Shown in pieces: positions 34,020-41,626 of a stretch of DNA of 64,000 nucleotides (position 1 is the stretch's first letter; every line of letters begins with the position of its first letter). The notes under the pieces are model-generated. The model had not been told where the DNA came from. It saw only the letters and a program-made list of their open reading frames with translations, and did no database searches. Made by a program: the position numbers and the translations under genes. The stretch is taken from NCBI RefSeq assembly GCF_001456115.1, contig NZ_CP013264.1, positions 434,001-498,000 of the forward strand, given 5' to 3'. Origin of the DNA: Sphingobium baderi. GTDB taxonomy: Bacteria > Pseudomonadota > Alphaproteobacteria > Sphingomonadales > Sphingomonadaceae.

Positions 34020-34454
34020 TCAGGCAGCCGCCATGATCTGCTCGAACTGATCCATCGTGACACCCAGTTTCTTGATGAGATCGCCCGAGTCATAATATTC
34101 GCGCCAGCCGCAGATTTTGCCATTGGCGTCTATATCGAACACGGCATTCAGACGCGTTTCGATCCGCCTGTTATCATGATTCAGCGTGACCGTGTCGGTC
34201 CGCTCGGTGAAGACATGGGAATCGCTGGAACCCATTGCATGGATGATGCAGTCGCAGTCGCTGTAGAACTCATATTGCCGTTCCAGTTCGGCCCGGATTG
34301 CCTCACGACCACGCGAAGGCACGCGCATGGGCACCAAAGGCTGGTAGAAAGCATCATCGCTGAAATATGTATCGAGGAGCTTCTTGAAGTCCGGCCGGCC
34401 CTCGTGAAAGCCGTCCAGAAATGCCTTCACATGCACCTCATGCGCTATCGTCAT
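34020..34454 (-). CDS. Limonene-1,2-epoxide hydrolase-like / SnoaL-like protein
   Basis: A 144-residue NTF2-fold protein. The motif 'TERTD' and the later 'WREYYD' resemble the Arg-Asp and second Asp of limonene-epoxide-hydrolase active sites ('ERVD', 'WRDYFD' as I recall them), which makes epoxide hydrolysis plausible. AAGGAGG precedes the ATG at 34454. It is 37 bases upstream of the NTF2-like gene on the same strand and divergent from an SDR gene. Confidence 0.75.
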   Translation of the reverse strand: MTIAHEVHVKAFLDGFHEGRPDFKKLLDTYFSDDAFYQPLVPMRVPSRGREAIRAELERQYEFYSDCDCIIHAMGSSDSHVFTERTDTVTLNHDNRRIETRLNAVFDIDANGKICGWREYYDSGDLIKKLGVTMDQFEQIMAAA

Positions 34455-34767
34455 CCTTGCCTCCTTGCGTCCGTTTTCAACATCGGTTGGCTTGCCGGAC
34501 CGCCGCCATTCCCTGTTGCAGGTTTTTCTGCATTTATCGGTATATTGCATGATGAAATTTGTTATGCATGATGTCAACCGTTCCGCACGGCCCTTCCGGC
34601 TGCTTGGAACGTCATAATCGCCAGTGACCGCGCAATGGATATAGAGGGGCATCATCCCTTTCGTGCATGCAGCCGGCACGTTGGGCTTTATTGGATAGCT
34701 GCATTTCGGATCGGCAATCGACCCGATGGTTGCAACTCACGGTTCAGAAAGAAAAAGGAGCAGGAAG
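34455..34767. other. Divergent promoter region with two ATGCATGAT-type sites
   Basis: These 313 bases lie between the epoxide-hydrolase-like and SDR genes. They hold TTGCATGAT at 34545-34553 and ATGCATGAT at 34564-34572, two neighbouring copies of the motif shared by other promoters of the island. No gene is seen. Confidence 0.6.
34564..34572 (+). promoter_or_regulatory. Candidate island operator (ATGCATGAT), with a second copy at 34545-34553
   Basis: One of a set of ATGCATRAT motifs found in intergenic regions of the 34-56 kb island. Here it lies about 110 bases before the epoxide-hydrolase-like gene. Confidence 0.5.
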
Positions 34768-35580
34768 ATGAACAGGCTTGAAGGCAAGGTTGCGATCATA
34801 ACGGGCGGCGCCGGGGGGCTCGGCTCAGCGAGCGCAAAGCGGTTCATTGCAGAGGGCGCGCGCGTCGTCGTCGCGGATCTGTTCGAAGACCGGGCGCTGG
34901 CAGTCGCCGATGCCCTTGGCCCCAATGCCGTGGGCATGTTCTATGACGCAAGTGAAGACTCCTCGATCGAAGCCGCCATCGCCAAAACGGTCGAGAAATT
35001 CGGCAGGCTCGACATTCTGTTCAACAATGCGGCGCTGACCGATCACAAGATGCACGTACAGGACAGAACGTCGATCGATATCCCGCTGGAGGTGTGGGAC
35101 AAGACGATGGCGATCAATGTGCGCGGCATATTGGTCGGGTGCCGTTATGCCATCCCCCACATGATAAAGGCCGGCACGGGTTCGATTATCAACACGGCAT
35201 CCGATTCCGGCTTTGCCGGGGACAATGTGCGTATCGCCTATGGCACGTCGAAAGGCGCCGTGATCACGCTGACCAAATATATCGCCGTTCAGCACGGTCG
35301 CCAGGGCATTCGCTGCAACGCCATTGCCCCGGGCGTCATCCTGACCGAACAAATGAAGGGCTTCCCGGTCCTTGCGGAAACGATCCATCGGCACGTCGTC
35401 ACGCCGCGCCTGGGCGAACCGGAAGATATTGCCGCGCTGGCAGCGTTCCTGGCGGCCGACGAGTCCAGCTACATCACCGCGCAGACCATTCAGTGCGATG
35501 GCGGCCATCTCGCGCATCAGCCCCAACTTGCCGACATGATCGCTCTGGAAGCCAGCGGGCGGGGCGACGTCATCGAATAG
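34768..35580 (+). CDS. Short-chain dehydrogenase/reductase (SDR)
   Basis: A 270-residue classical SDR with 'TGGAGGLGSAS', 'FNNAAL', 'INTASDSGF', catalytic 'YGTSK' and 'APGVI'. The ATG at 34768 follows AGGAGCAGG. It is about 45% like the SDR at 29775 by eye and likely oxidises a hydroxylated intermediate of the pathway. It is divergent from the epoxide-hydrolase-like gene. Confidence 0.92.
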   Translation: MNRLEGKVAIITGGAGGLGSASAKRFIAEGARVVVADLFEDRALAVADALGPNAVGMFYDASEDSSIEAAIAKTVEKFGRLDILFNNAALTDHKMHVQDRTSIDIPLEVWDKTMAINVRGILVGCRYAIPHMIKAGTGSIINTASDSGFAGDNVRIAYGTSKGAVITLTKYIAVQHGRQGIRCNAIAPGVILTEQMKGFPVLAETIHRHVVTPRLGEPEDIAALAAFLAADESSYITAQTIQCDGGHLAHQPQLADMIALEASGRGDVIE

Positions 35581-35644
35581 GCAGGAACCGCTTCACGCGG
35601 ACGGCCGATGATCGCGCCGTCGGCCATCCGCGTGAAATCCGCAT

Positions 35645-35653
35645 ATTATGCAT
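35645..35653 (-). promoter_or_regulatory. Candidate island operator (ATTATGCAT)
   Basis: A copy of the ATGCATRAT motif in reverse orientation, 39 bases upstream of the GntR-family gene, suggesting autoregulation of that gene. Confidence 0.5.
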
Positions 35654-35692
35654 ACCCTTGAACTCCTTTTGCCTTCGATCTAAGGCGATGGG

Positions 35693-36457
35693 ATGGAAGA
35701 CAGCAGCATCACCGGACGCGCATATTCAATTTTGCGATCCGATATCATTTCCTGTCGGCTCTCGCCCGGAGTGCGGCTGAACATCTCGCAGCTTCAAAAG
35801 AAGCTGACGCTCAGCCAGGCTGCAGTGCGAGAGGCGCTTTCGCGCCTGGCTGCCGAAGGGCTGGTAGAAATCGAGCGCAATCGCGGCTTTCGGGTTTCCC
35901 AGGTCTCGACGACCGGCTTCCGCAAATTGACAGAAGCGCTGATGGCGATCGAACTGCCATGCTTGCGGGCCGCCATCGTCAATGGCGATCTGGAATGGGA
36001 ACTCAACCTGATCGCAGCCTACCACCGCGCCCTTCGGACGCTGGAACTGGTGGTGGAGGGCAAGGAAGAACTCAATTCCTACGCCAATGAACGCCTGGCC
36101 TTTTACGAAGCCCTGCTGGCGGCTGCCGACAATCCATGGCTGCTCTGGTCCTGGCGCCTTCTATATACGCAAAATGCAAGATACCGGCAGATCTATATGT
36201 CGCTCGCGAAATTCGAGCTCGACCTCAATCCGCATCATGAGCAGATATTGAAAGCCGTCCTCGCCCGCGACGTTGATCGCGTAGTCGCGCTCAGCGTTGA
36301 GAATTACGAGAAAGTGTCCCAGTTCATCGAGGAGCAGATTCACGAGGCTTCGCCACCAAAGCCTCAAGCCCCGGCGGCAACGGCGCGGCAGCCCAATGCC
36401 TCGATAAAACCGAAAAGAACGCCGCGTCGCCCTGCCAGAGCGATCCAGACCGACTGA
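35693..36457 (+). CDS. GntR-family (FCD-type) transcriptional regulator
   Basis: A 254-residue regulator: an N-terminal winged helix ('AYSILRSDIISCRLSPGVRL', 'LSQAAVREALSRLAAEGLVE') and a helical FCD-like effector domain (about 85-215, with 'EALMAIELPCLRAAI' and 'NPHHEQILKAVLARD'). It ends in a basic Pro/Arg/Lys-rich tail. FCD regulators usually sense organic acids. It sits centrally in the island and has an ATGCATRAT motif in its own promoter, so it is the best candidate for the regulator of that motif. Confidence 0.88.
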   Translation: MEDSSITGRAYSILRSDIISCRLSPGVRLNISQLQKKLTLSQAAVREALSRLAAEGLVEIERNRGFRVSQVSTTGFRKLTEALMAIELPCLRAAIVNGDLEWELNLIAAYHRALRTLELVVEGKEELNSYANERLAFYEALLAAADNPWLLWSWRLLYTQNARYRQIYMSLAKFELDLNPHHEQILKAVLARDVDRVVALSVENYEKVSQFIEEQIHEASPPKPQAPAATARQPNASIKPKRTPRRPARAIQTD

Positions 36458-36523
36458 TGCCGGCATGCGGCAGTTCGCCCCCTTGGCGTGACCGACCGCC
36501 CATCGAAAATAATTAATGGGTTC

Positions 36524-36532
36524 ATGCATGAT
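36524..36532 (+). promoter_or_regulatory. Candidate island operator (ATGCATGAT)
   Basis: A copy of the shared motif 70 bases before the MDR oxidoreductase gene. The following bases extend it to the dyad CATGATTATG. Confidence 0.5.
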
Positions 36533-36602
36533 TATGCGCTTGACCCTTCGGTGCGCGCCTCATAGCCTCGGGCCAAGAGCGGGGATTTGAGAGGATAAGA
36601 TC

Positions 36603-37520
36603 ATGCGGGCAGCGCAGATTTCTGCCTATGGCGGGCCAGATGTCCTGAAGATAGTCGACGTGCCCGTCCCGAGTCCGGGGCCGGGAGAGGTGCTGGTGAA
36701 GGTAGCGGCCGCTGGCGTCAATCCGGTCGATTGGAAGATCAGGGAAGGTTATCTCGCAGAAGCGGCCCCGCTGACCTTTCCCGCGACGCTGGGAAATGAT
36801 GCCGCTGGGACGATCGAAGCGTTGGGCGCGGACGTTCAAGGCCTTTCAATAGGCGACGCGGTCTTTGGATCACCCGGCATAACCGGCGGCTTTGCGGAGT
36901 TCGCATTGCTCAAGGTCGATCAGCTTGCCCGCGTGCCAAATGGGATGTCCCTGGTCGTGGCAGCCGCGCTGCCAGTGGCCGCCGCCACTGCGACGGTTGC
37001 GCTGGATACGGCAGAAGTAAAGGCTGGCACGCGACTTCTGGTGCATGCGGCGGCCGGCAGCGTCGGCAGCCTGGCGATCCAGTTGGCGAAAGCGCGCGGA
37101 GCCCATGTTACGGCGGTGACGTCCCGGGCCACGCAGGACCATGTTCGTGGCCTTGGCGCCGACATCGCGCTGGTTCGTGAAGAGGATTGGGCGACCCAGA
37201 CGGGGCAGGTGGATGTCGTGCTGGACGGCGTGGGAGGCGCCACCCAGGAAGCGTCCTGGCCGGTGCTGGCAAAAGGCGGCATATTGGTCAGCCTGGTTCA
37301 GCCCCCGTCCGAGGAACATGCCCAAGCGCTCGGCGTGCGGGGGATGATGGTCTTCGGACACCCGACCGCAGAAGCGCTGGGGAGCGTGGCCGCCCTTGTC
37401 GCGAGTGGCCAGGTCCAGATTCCGATCGCGGGAGAGTATTCGCTCGACGCCGTCAGTGAGGCACTGGCCGTCAGCCAGTCGGGCGAGGTGGTCGGCAAAC
37501 TCGTCGTCAAAATCGGCTGA
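36603..37520 (+). CDS. NAD(P)H quinone-oxidoreductase-like MDR protein (zinc-free)
   Basis: A 305-residue medium-chain reductase of the QOR type. It lacks the catalytic zinc cysteines and has 'AAGVNPVDWKIREGY' and the Rossmann motif 'VHAAAGSVGSLAIQLAKARG'. It would reduce an enone or quinone with NADPH. GAGAGGATAAGATC precedes the ATG. The phosphotransferase gene follows after 26 bases. Confidence 0.9.
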   Translation: MRAAQISAYGGPDVLKIVDVPVPSPGPGEVLVKVAAAGVNPVDWKIREGYLAEAAPLTFPATLGNDAAGTIEALGADVQGLSIGDAVFGSPGITGGFAEFALLKVDQLARVPNGMSLVVAAALPVAAATATVALDTAEVKAGTRLLVHAAAGSVGSLAIQLAKARGAHVTAVTSRATQDHVRGLGADIALVREEDWATQTGQVDVVLDGVGGATQEASWPVLAKGGILVSLVQPPSEEHAQALGVRGMMVFGHPTAEALGSVAALVASGQVQIPIAGEYSLDAVSEALAVSQSGEVVGKLVVKIG

Positions 37521-37546
37521 ACGCAGCCGGAACGCAAGAGGTAGGC

Positions 37547-38629
37547 ATGGCTCAAACGCGGCGCGACTTGTCGCGGCTGGACGCGTGGCTTTCGTCGCAC
37601 ACGCAACTTGGTGCGAGCTGTCATATCGTCAGCATCGGGCAGCCGAAAACCGGCTTTTCCGCAGATACCCTGCTCCTGTCCGTTCAGAGTGAAAAAGGCG
37701 CGGCGGATATCGTCTTGCGGATCGAGCATCCGGGACGGAACATCTTTCTCGACGCTTCGATCGAGCGACAGGCCCGGATGATGGAGGCATTGGCCCAGCG
37801 AGGCGTCCCGGTGCCCGAGATCCTGGGATGGGATGTAGAAGGCACGGTTCTCGACGCGCCCTTCCTGGTGATGTGCAAGACGGACGGCGCATCCTTGCCG
37901 CAATATCCCAGCTATCATGTGGCCGGTCTGCTGATCGAGCTGGACCCGGTGGAGCGCGCCCGCGCATGGCGCCAATCGCTCGAGACGATGGCGCAGATCA
38001 ATCGCCTGGACTGGCGCGACGGCTTCGATTTCCTTCTGTCACCGCCCTACGGCGCGCCGGGACTGGAGCATTATCTGGGCTGGATCGCTGCATGGCGGAA
38101 TCTGGCGTGCAAAAAATCGCATCCGGTCATCGATCAGGCGATGGCCTTCCTTCGAGACAATCGGCCGCCCGTGGCGGACATCGGCCTGCTCTGGGGCGAT
38201 TCCAATCCCGGCAATCTGCTGTTTGGGCCGGACGGGTCGGTCACGGCAGCGCTGGATTTCGAAGCAGCATCCGTCGGCCCCGCTGAAATCGACCTGGGCT
38301 GGTGGTTCGTGGTGGACCGGATGCTGGCCGCCGGAAATCCGCTCCCGGCGGGCATGCCGAACCGGGATGAGCAGGTTGCGATATTTGAACGGGCCCTTGG
38401 CCGTCCGGTCGCCGATCTGGCCTATTTTGAAGTGCTGGCGGCTCTGCGGATGGCGCTCGTCATAGCGCGGACGGCGGACATCCTCATCGAGGCGGGCGCT
38501 CTTCCTGCAGACAATCAGGTGGCGGTCTACAATCCGGCGGCGTCGATGCTCGCTGGCCTGCTGGGCATTGCCCATGACGGGCGCATGGATCACTATATGG
38601 GCATGGTTCAAGCCATGAATCAACGATGA
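37547..38629 (+). CDS. APH-family phosphotransferase
   Basis: A 360-residue kinase-like phosphotransferase: 'ADIVLRIEHPG' near the ATP lysine position, 'PFLVMCKTDG' hinge, catalytic-loop 'LLWGDSNPGNLLF' and metal-binding 'ALDFEAASVGPAEIDLGW'. These motifs are closer to consensus than in the partial paralogue at the window start. GCAAGAGG precedes the ATG. It is probably co-transcribed with the MDR gene. The phosphoryl acceptor is unknown. Confidence 0.88.
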   Translation: MAQTRRDLSRLDAWLSSHTQLGASCHIVSIGQPKTGFSADTLLLSVQSEKGAADIVLRIEHPGRNIFLDASIERQARMMEALAQRGVPVPEILGWDVEGTVLDAPFLVMCKTDGASLPQYPSYHVAGLLIELDPVERARAWRQSLETMAQINRLDWRDGFDFLLSPPYGAPGLEHYLGWIAAWRNLACKKSHPVIDQAMAFLRDNRPPVADIGLLWGDSNPGNLLFGPDGSVTAALDFEAASVGPAEIDLGWWFVVDRMLAAGNPLPAGMPNRDEQVAIFERALGRPVADLAYFEVLAALRMALVIARTADILIEAGALPADNQVAVYNPAASMLAGLLGIAHDGRMDHYMGMVQAMNQR

Positions 38630-38647
38630 GGGACTGCCTCAAGGATA

Positions 38648-38656
38648 ATGCATAAT
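38648..38656 (+). promoter_or_regulatory. Candidate island operator (ATGCATAAT)
   Basis: An exact consensus copy, extended to the palindrome CATAATTATG (38651-38660), 62 bases before the LLM flavoenzyme gene. Confidence 0.55.
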
Positions 38657-38718
38657 TATGTTCGACATTGACGATCTGAGGTGATAGGTCGATTGTGTGG
38701 CAGTAGGGAGAAGCGGCG

Positions 38719-39792
38719 ATGAAGGTTTCATTTCTGGGGATGACGTCCTATGACGGCCCGGCTCCAGGAATAGAGATTTGGCCCGCTTCTCCGAGCTATT
38801 GCGATCCATCGGTGGCACAGGCATCGGTTGAACGATGGCTGGATTTGTGCTGCCTGGCAGAGGATTTGGGCTTCGACTGGATCAGCTTTTCCGAGCATCA
38901 TTACGCACCCTATCAGATGACGCCTAACCCCGTTGTGCTCGCGGCGGCCGCCAGCCAACGCATCAAGCGCGCGAAAATCGCACTTCTTGGCCCGCTCGTG
39001 CCGCTCAACAATCCAGTGCGGCTGGCGGAAGAGCTGGCGATGCTCGACATCCTCACCGGCGGGCGGTTGGTGACCCTGTTCCTGCGCGGCACCCCCAATG
39101 AACATGGCACTTACGATACACCGTCCGACCAGACCCGTGGGATGACCCAGGAGGGCATCGACCTTATCCTGAAAGCCTGGCGCGAGAAGGAGCCGTTCGC
39201 CTGGAAAGGCGAGCACTATAATTTCAGCACCATATCGACCTGGCCTCGTGTGATACAGCAACCGCATCCGGTGGTCTACGGATCGGGGAACAGTGAAGAG
39301 TCGATCGCCTTCGCCGCCGAGCGCGGCTTAGGGATCGCCTTCTCCTTTGCTCCGCCCGAGGTGGTGAAGAACTGGGTGGAACTCTATCACGCACGGGCGG
39401 CCGTTGCCGGATGGACGCCGACGCCCGACCATGTGATCTATCGCGGCCTTGCCTATGTCGCGCCGACAGACGAGCAGGCTGCTGAGCACATGAAAGCACA
39501 TTTCGGTGCAATGGCAGAGCAGCAGTCGAGAATTCAGTCGAAGACCATGGGCGGCCCTCCGGTCGTTCCCCTGATCCTCCAGCCCTATTTCCTGGGGTCT
39601 CCGGAAACGGTGATTGATCGCTTCGCGACGCTGCGCGACTGCGGCGTCGGCGTCACCGATCTGGTGTTCACGATCGGATCGCACGCACAGCAGGAAGCGG
39701 CTATTCGCCTGTTCGCCTCGTCAGTCCTCCCCACGTTGCATGCCTGGGATGTGGACAGTTCGCAGGAACAGAAGGCCGCCGCCGCACGCTAG
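38719..39792 (+). CDS. LLM-class (luciferase-like) flavin-dependent oxidoreductase
   Basis: A 357-residue bacterial-luciferase-family monooxygenase: 'GFDWISFSEHHYAPYQMTPN', 'LAEELAMLDILTGGRL' and 'YGSGNSEESIAFAAERGLGI' are typical. It would use reduced FMN from a separate reductase to oxygenate or Baeyer-Villiger-oxidise a substrate. GGGAGAAGCGGCG precedes the ATG. A motif of the island regulon lies upstream. Confidence 0.9.
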   Translation: MKVSFLGMTSYDGPAPGIEIWPASPSYCDPSVAQASVERWLDLCCLAEDLGFDWISFSEHHYAPYQMTPNPVVLAAAASQRIKRAKIALLGPLVPLNNPVRLAEELAMLDILTGGRLVTLFLRGTPNEHGTYDTPSDQTRGMTQEGIDLILKAWREKEPFAWKGEHYNFSTISTWPRVIQQPHPVVYGSGNSEESIAFAAERGLGIAFSFAPPEVVKNWVELYHARAAVAGWTPTPDHVIYRGLAYVAPTDEQAAEHMKAHFGAMAEQQSRIQSKTMGGPPVVPLILQPYFLGSPETVIDRFATLRDCGVGVTDLVFTIGSHAQQEAAIRLFASSVLPTLHAWDVDSSQEQKAAAAR

Positions 39793-39861
39793 GGCCGATC
39801 GAACTTCCTTGCTGGTCACGAAGATGACGTCGGTCCGGCCGTCCAACCACTGCCGATATTA

Positions 39862-40878
39862 TCAGCGCATTTTCAGCACCACGCGAAATCGGGCTTTGCC
39901 GCTCATCATGCGATCATAGGCCGCCTGGGCTTCCTCGAACGGGAAGATTTCATTCATTGAACTCACGTTGTTGAGTTTACTGAAAGCGAGCGTGTCCTCG
40001 GAATCCGCGGCCACGCCCGAATACCAGCCCTTCACCGCCGCGCGCTTGCCGAGCAGATCCAGTGTATCGACCGGGAAGGTTCCGACTGCCCCGATCACCA
40101 TCATCACGCCGTTAGGGCCCAGCCCTCCCACGATGGCCCGCATGGCGTCCGCACTGGTAACGGTTGCAATGATCGCGCGTGCGCCGCCCATCTGCTGCAA
40201 TATCTGCGCGACATCGCCATCCTCGCTGTCGATATAGTCATGGGCGCCCAGCTTCCGCGCGAGTTCTTCCTTGCCGCGGCCGCGATTAACCGCAACGGTG
40301 CAAAAGCCAAGCCGCCGGGCGAATTGAATGCCCAGATGACCCAGCCCACCGACGCCATGAATGACAACGAGATCGCCAGGCCCCGCCCCGCAATTGCGTA
40401 ACGCATTGAAGGTAGTGATCCCGGCACAGAGGAGCGGTGCGGATTCGATCTGGTCGAGATCGGTGGGGACATGGGCAACGGCGGTGGCATCGGCAACGAG
40501 GTGGGTCGCGTAGCCACCATCACGGGTGACGCCGGTAACGGCCTGTATGACCTCACATGCGAAGGCTTCGCCCCGGCGACAGCGAACGCAATGGCCGCAA
40601 GAGCCACCGAACCAGCCCACCCCGGCACGGTCGCCGACCTGCCAGCCGCCAACATTGCTTCCAACGGCAGCCACAATTCCAATCACTTCATGTCCCGGAA
40701 CGCGCGGATATGCGATGCCGGGAACATGACCTTCGACCGTCAGTGCATCGCTGTGGCATACGCCGCAGGCATGAACCTCGATCAATAGTTCGCCGGGAGC
40801 CGGGTTGGGAATGTCACGCTCAATACGTTCGAATTTGCCGCCCGCATGCGGCACCGCCATCGCGATCATATTGGGCAT
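39862..40878 (-). CDS. Zinc-dependent alcohol dehydrogenase (MDR)
   Basis: A 338-residue Zn-ADH. Catalytic zinc ligands ('CGVCHSD' and 'GHEVIG') and structural zinc cysteines ('CGHCVRCRRGEAFAC') are present, followed by the Rossmann motif 'VIHGVGGLGHLGIQFARRLG'. It should interconvert alcohols and aldehydes with NAD(P). The ATG at 40878 behind GGAAGG is preferred to the one at 40908. It is convergent with the LLM gene. Confidence 0.93.
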   Translation of the reverse strand: MPNMIAMAVPHAGGKFERIERDIPNPAPGELLIEVHACGVCHSDALTVEGHVPGIAYPRVPGHEVIGIVAAVGSNVGGWQVGDRAGVGWFGGSCGHCVRCRRGEAFACEVIQAVTGVTRDGGYATHLVADATAVAHVPTDLDQIESAPLLCAGITTFNALRNCGAGPGDLVVIHGVGGLGHLGIQFARRLGFCTVAVNRGRGKEELARKLGAHDYIDSEDGDVAQILQQMGGARAIIATVTSADAMRAIVGGLGPNGVMMVIGAVGTFPVDTLDLLGKRAAVKGWYSGVAADSEDTLAFSKLNNVSSMNEIFPFEEAQAAYDRMMSGKARFRVVLKMR

Positions 40879-40998
40879 TGGGGCTTCCTTCCGGCCAGAA
40901 TCCATCATCGTTATAGGACTTACCGGTGTCTCATGCCACGTAGATCGCCAAATCCGCAGAACCGGCCATCCTCCAGTTATCGGTCAAGAGAAGGCCGA

Positions 40999-41190
40999 TC
41001 AGCGGGACCAGCTTCTATCATTTCTATCATGGCGACCATGGCGGTCGTGCCGATCATGCCTGTGGTCCCGGTCATGGCCATGGTGCCGATCGCTGTTATA
41101 GCCCGGTCGTCCGTCACGGCAGGCCGATACCGAAGCGCCCGTCAGCACCAGCGTCGCGATAACCGCGACATTCATTCCACGCATCTTCAT
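40999..41190 (-). CDS. Small His/Asp/Arg-rich lipoprotein
   Basis: A 63-residue protein with a strong ribosome site (AAGGAGAACAGAG). A lipoprotein signal ends in the lipobox 'SVSAC' (Cys24). The mature part is almost entirely His, Asp and Arg in irregular 'DRH'/'RHD' repeats (about residues 34-58). The composition suggests a periplasmic metal-binding or intrinsically disordered protein; no family is recognised. Start and signal are clear, so the longer overlapping frame (to 41445) is rejected. Confidence 0.7.
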   Translation of the reverse strand: MKMRGMNVAVIATLVLTGASVSACRDGRPGYNSDRHHGHDRDHRHDRHDRHGRHDRNDRSWSR

Positions 41191-41626
41191 CTCTGTTCTC
41201 CTTGTGCAAGCTGAACCATTCGGGGCAACGTGCGGTTCCGGCGATGGAGTGACGAGGCGCCGCTGAGCACGCTCGCCGCCGGTGGGCTTTTGAATCAGTG
41301 AAATTGCCATCGAAAGCCTCCCAACCTCCCGCCTTTCGGCCAGCCGAGTCGCATCGGCCAAATTTACGGGGTGCCGCATATGTCCTTGTTTGATGTGCGG
41401 AACGAATATGCACTGGCTCCATCCCCAAACCGGCCATCCCTTCACCTTATGACAAGGTTGTGCGCTGGTGCCGCCTGTATTAGGTGAAGCGGATTCGTAT
41501 GGACCCGGTGAAATTCCGGGTGGCTATTCCGGCCGCCGATCCGCCGGACAACGTGCGTCGCATGGCCGGATGACATACCGCCACATCTCTTCGCGACATG
41601 CCTGAATTTTCGGCTGGTCCCTCCTG
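41191..41626. other. Divergent intergenic region before the SulP transporter
   Basis: These 436 bases separate the small lipoprotein gene from the SulP gene. The second half holds the possible structured leader at 41455-41600; otherwise no gene is supported. Confidence 0.45.
41455..41600 (+). promoter_or_regulatory. Possible structured 5' leader RNA of the SulP gene
   Basis: Two strong hairpins are visible: ACCCGG/CCGGGT (41503-41508 with 41516-41521) and TCCGGC/GCCGGA (41528-41533 with 41543-41548). The left arm of the second can pair instead with GGCCGGA at 41564-41570, giving two mutually exclusive folds. The stretch 'CCCGGTGAAATTCCGGG' resembles part of a cobalamin aptamer, but the B12 box is missing. 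A sul1-type alphaproteobacterial RNA upstream of sulfate transporters is another possibility. Confidence 0.35.
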
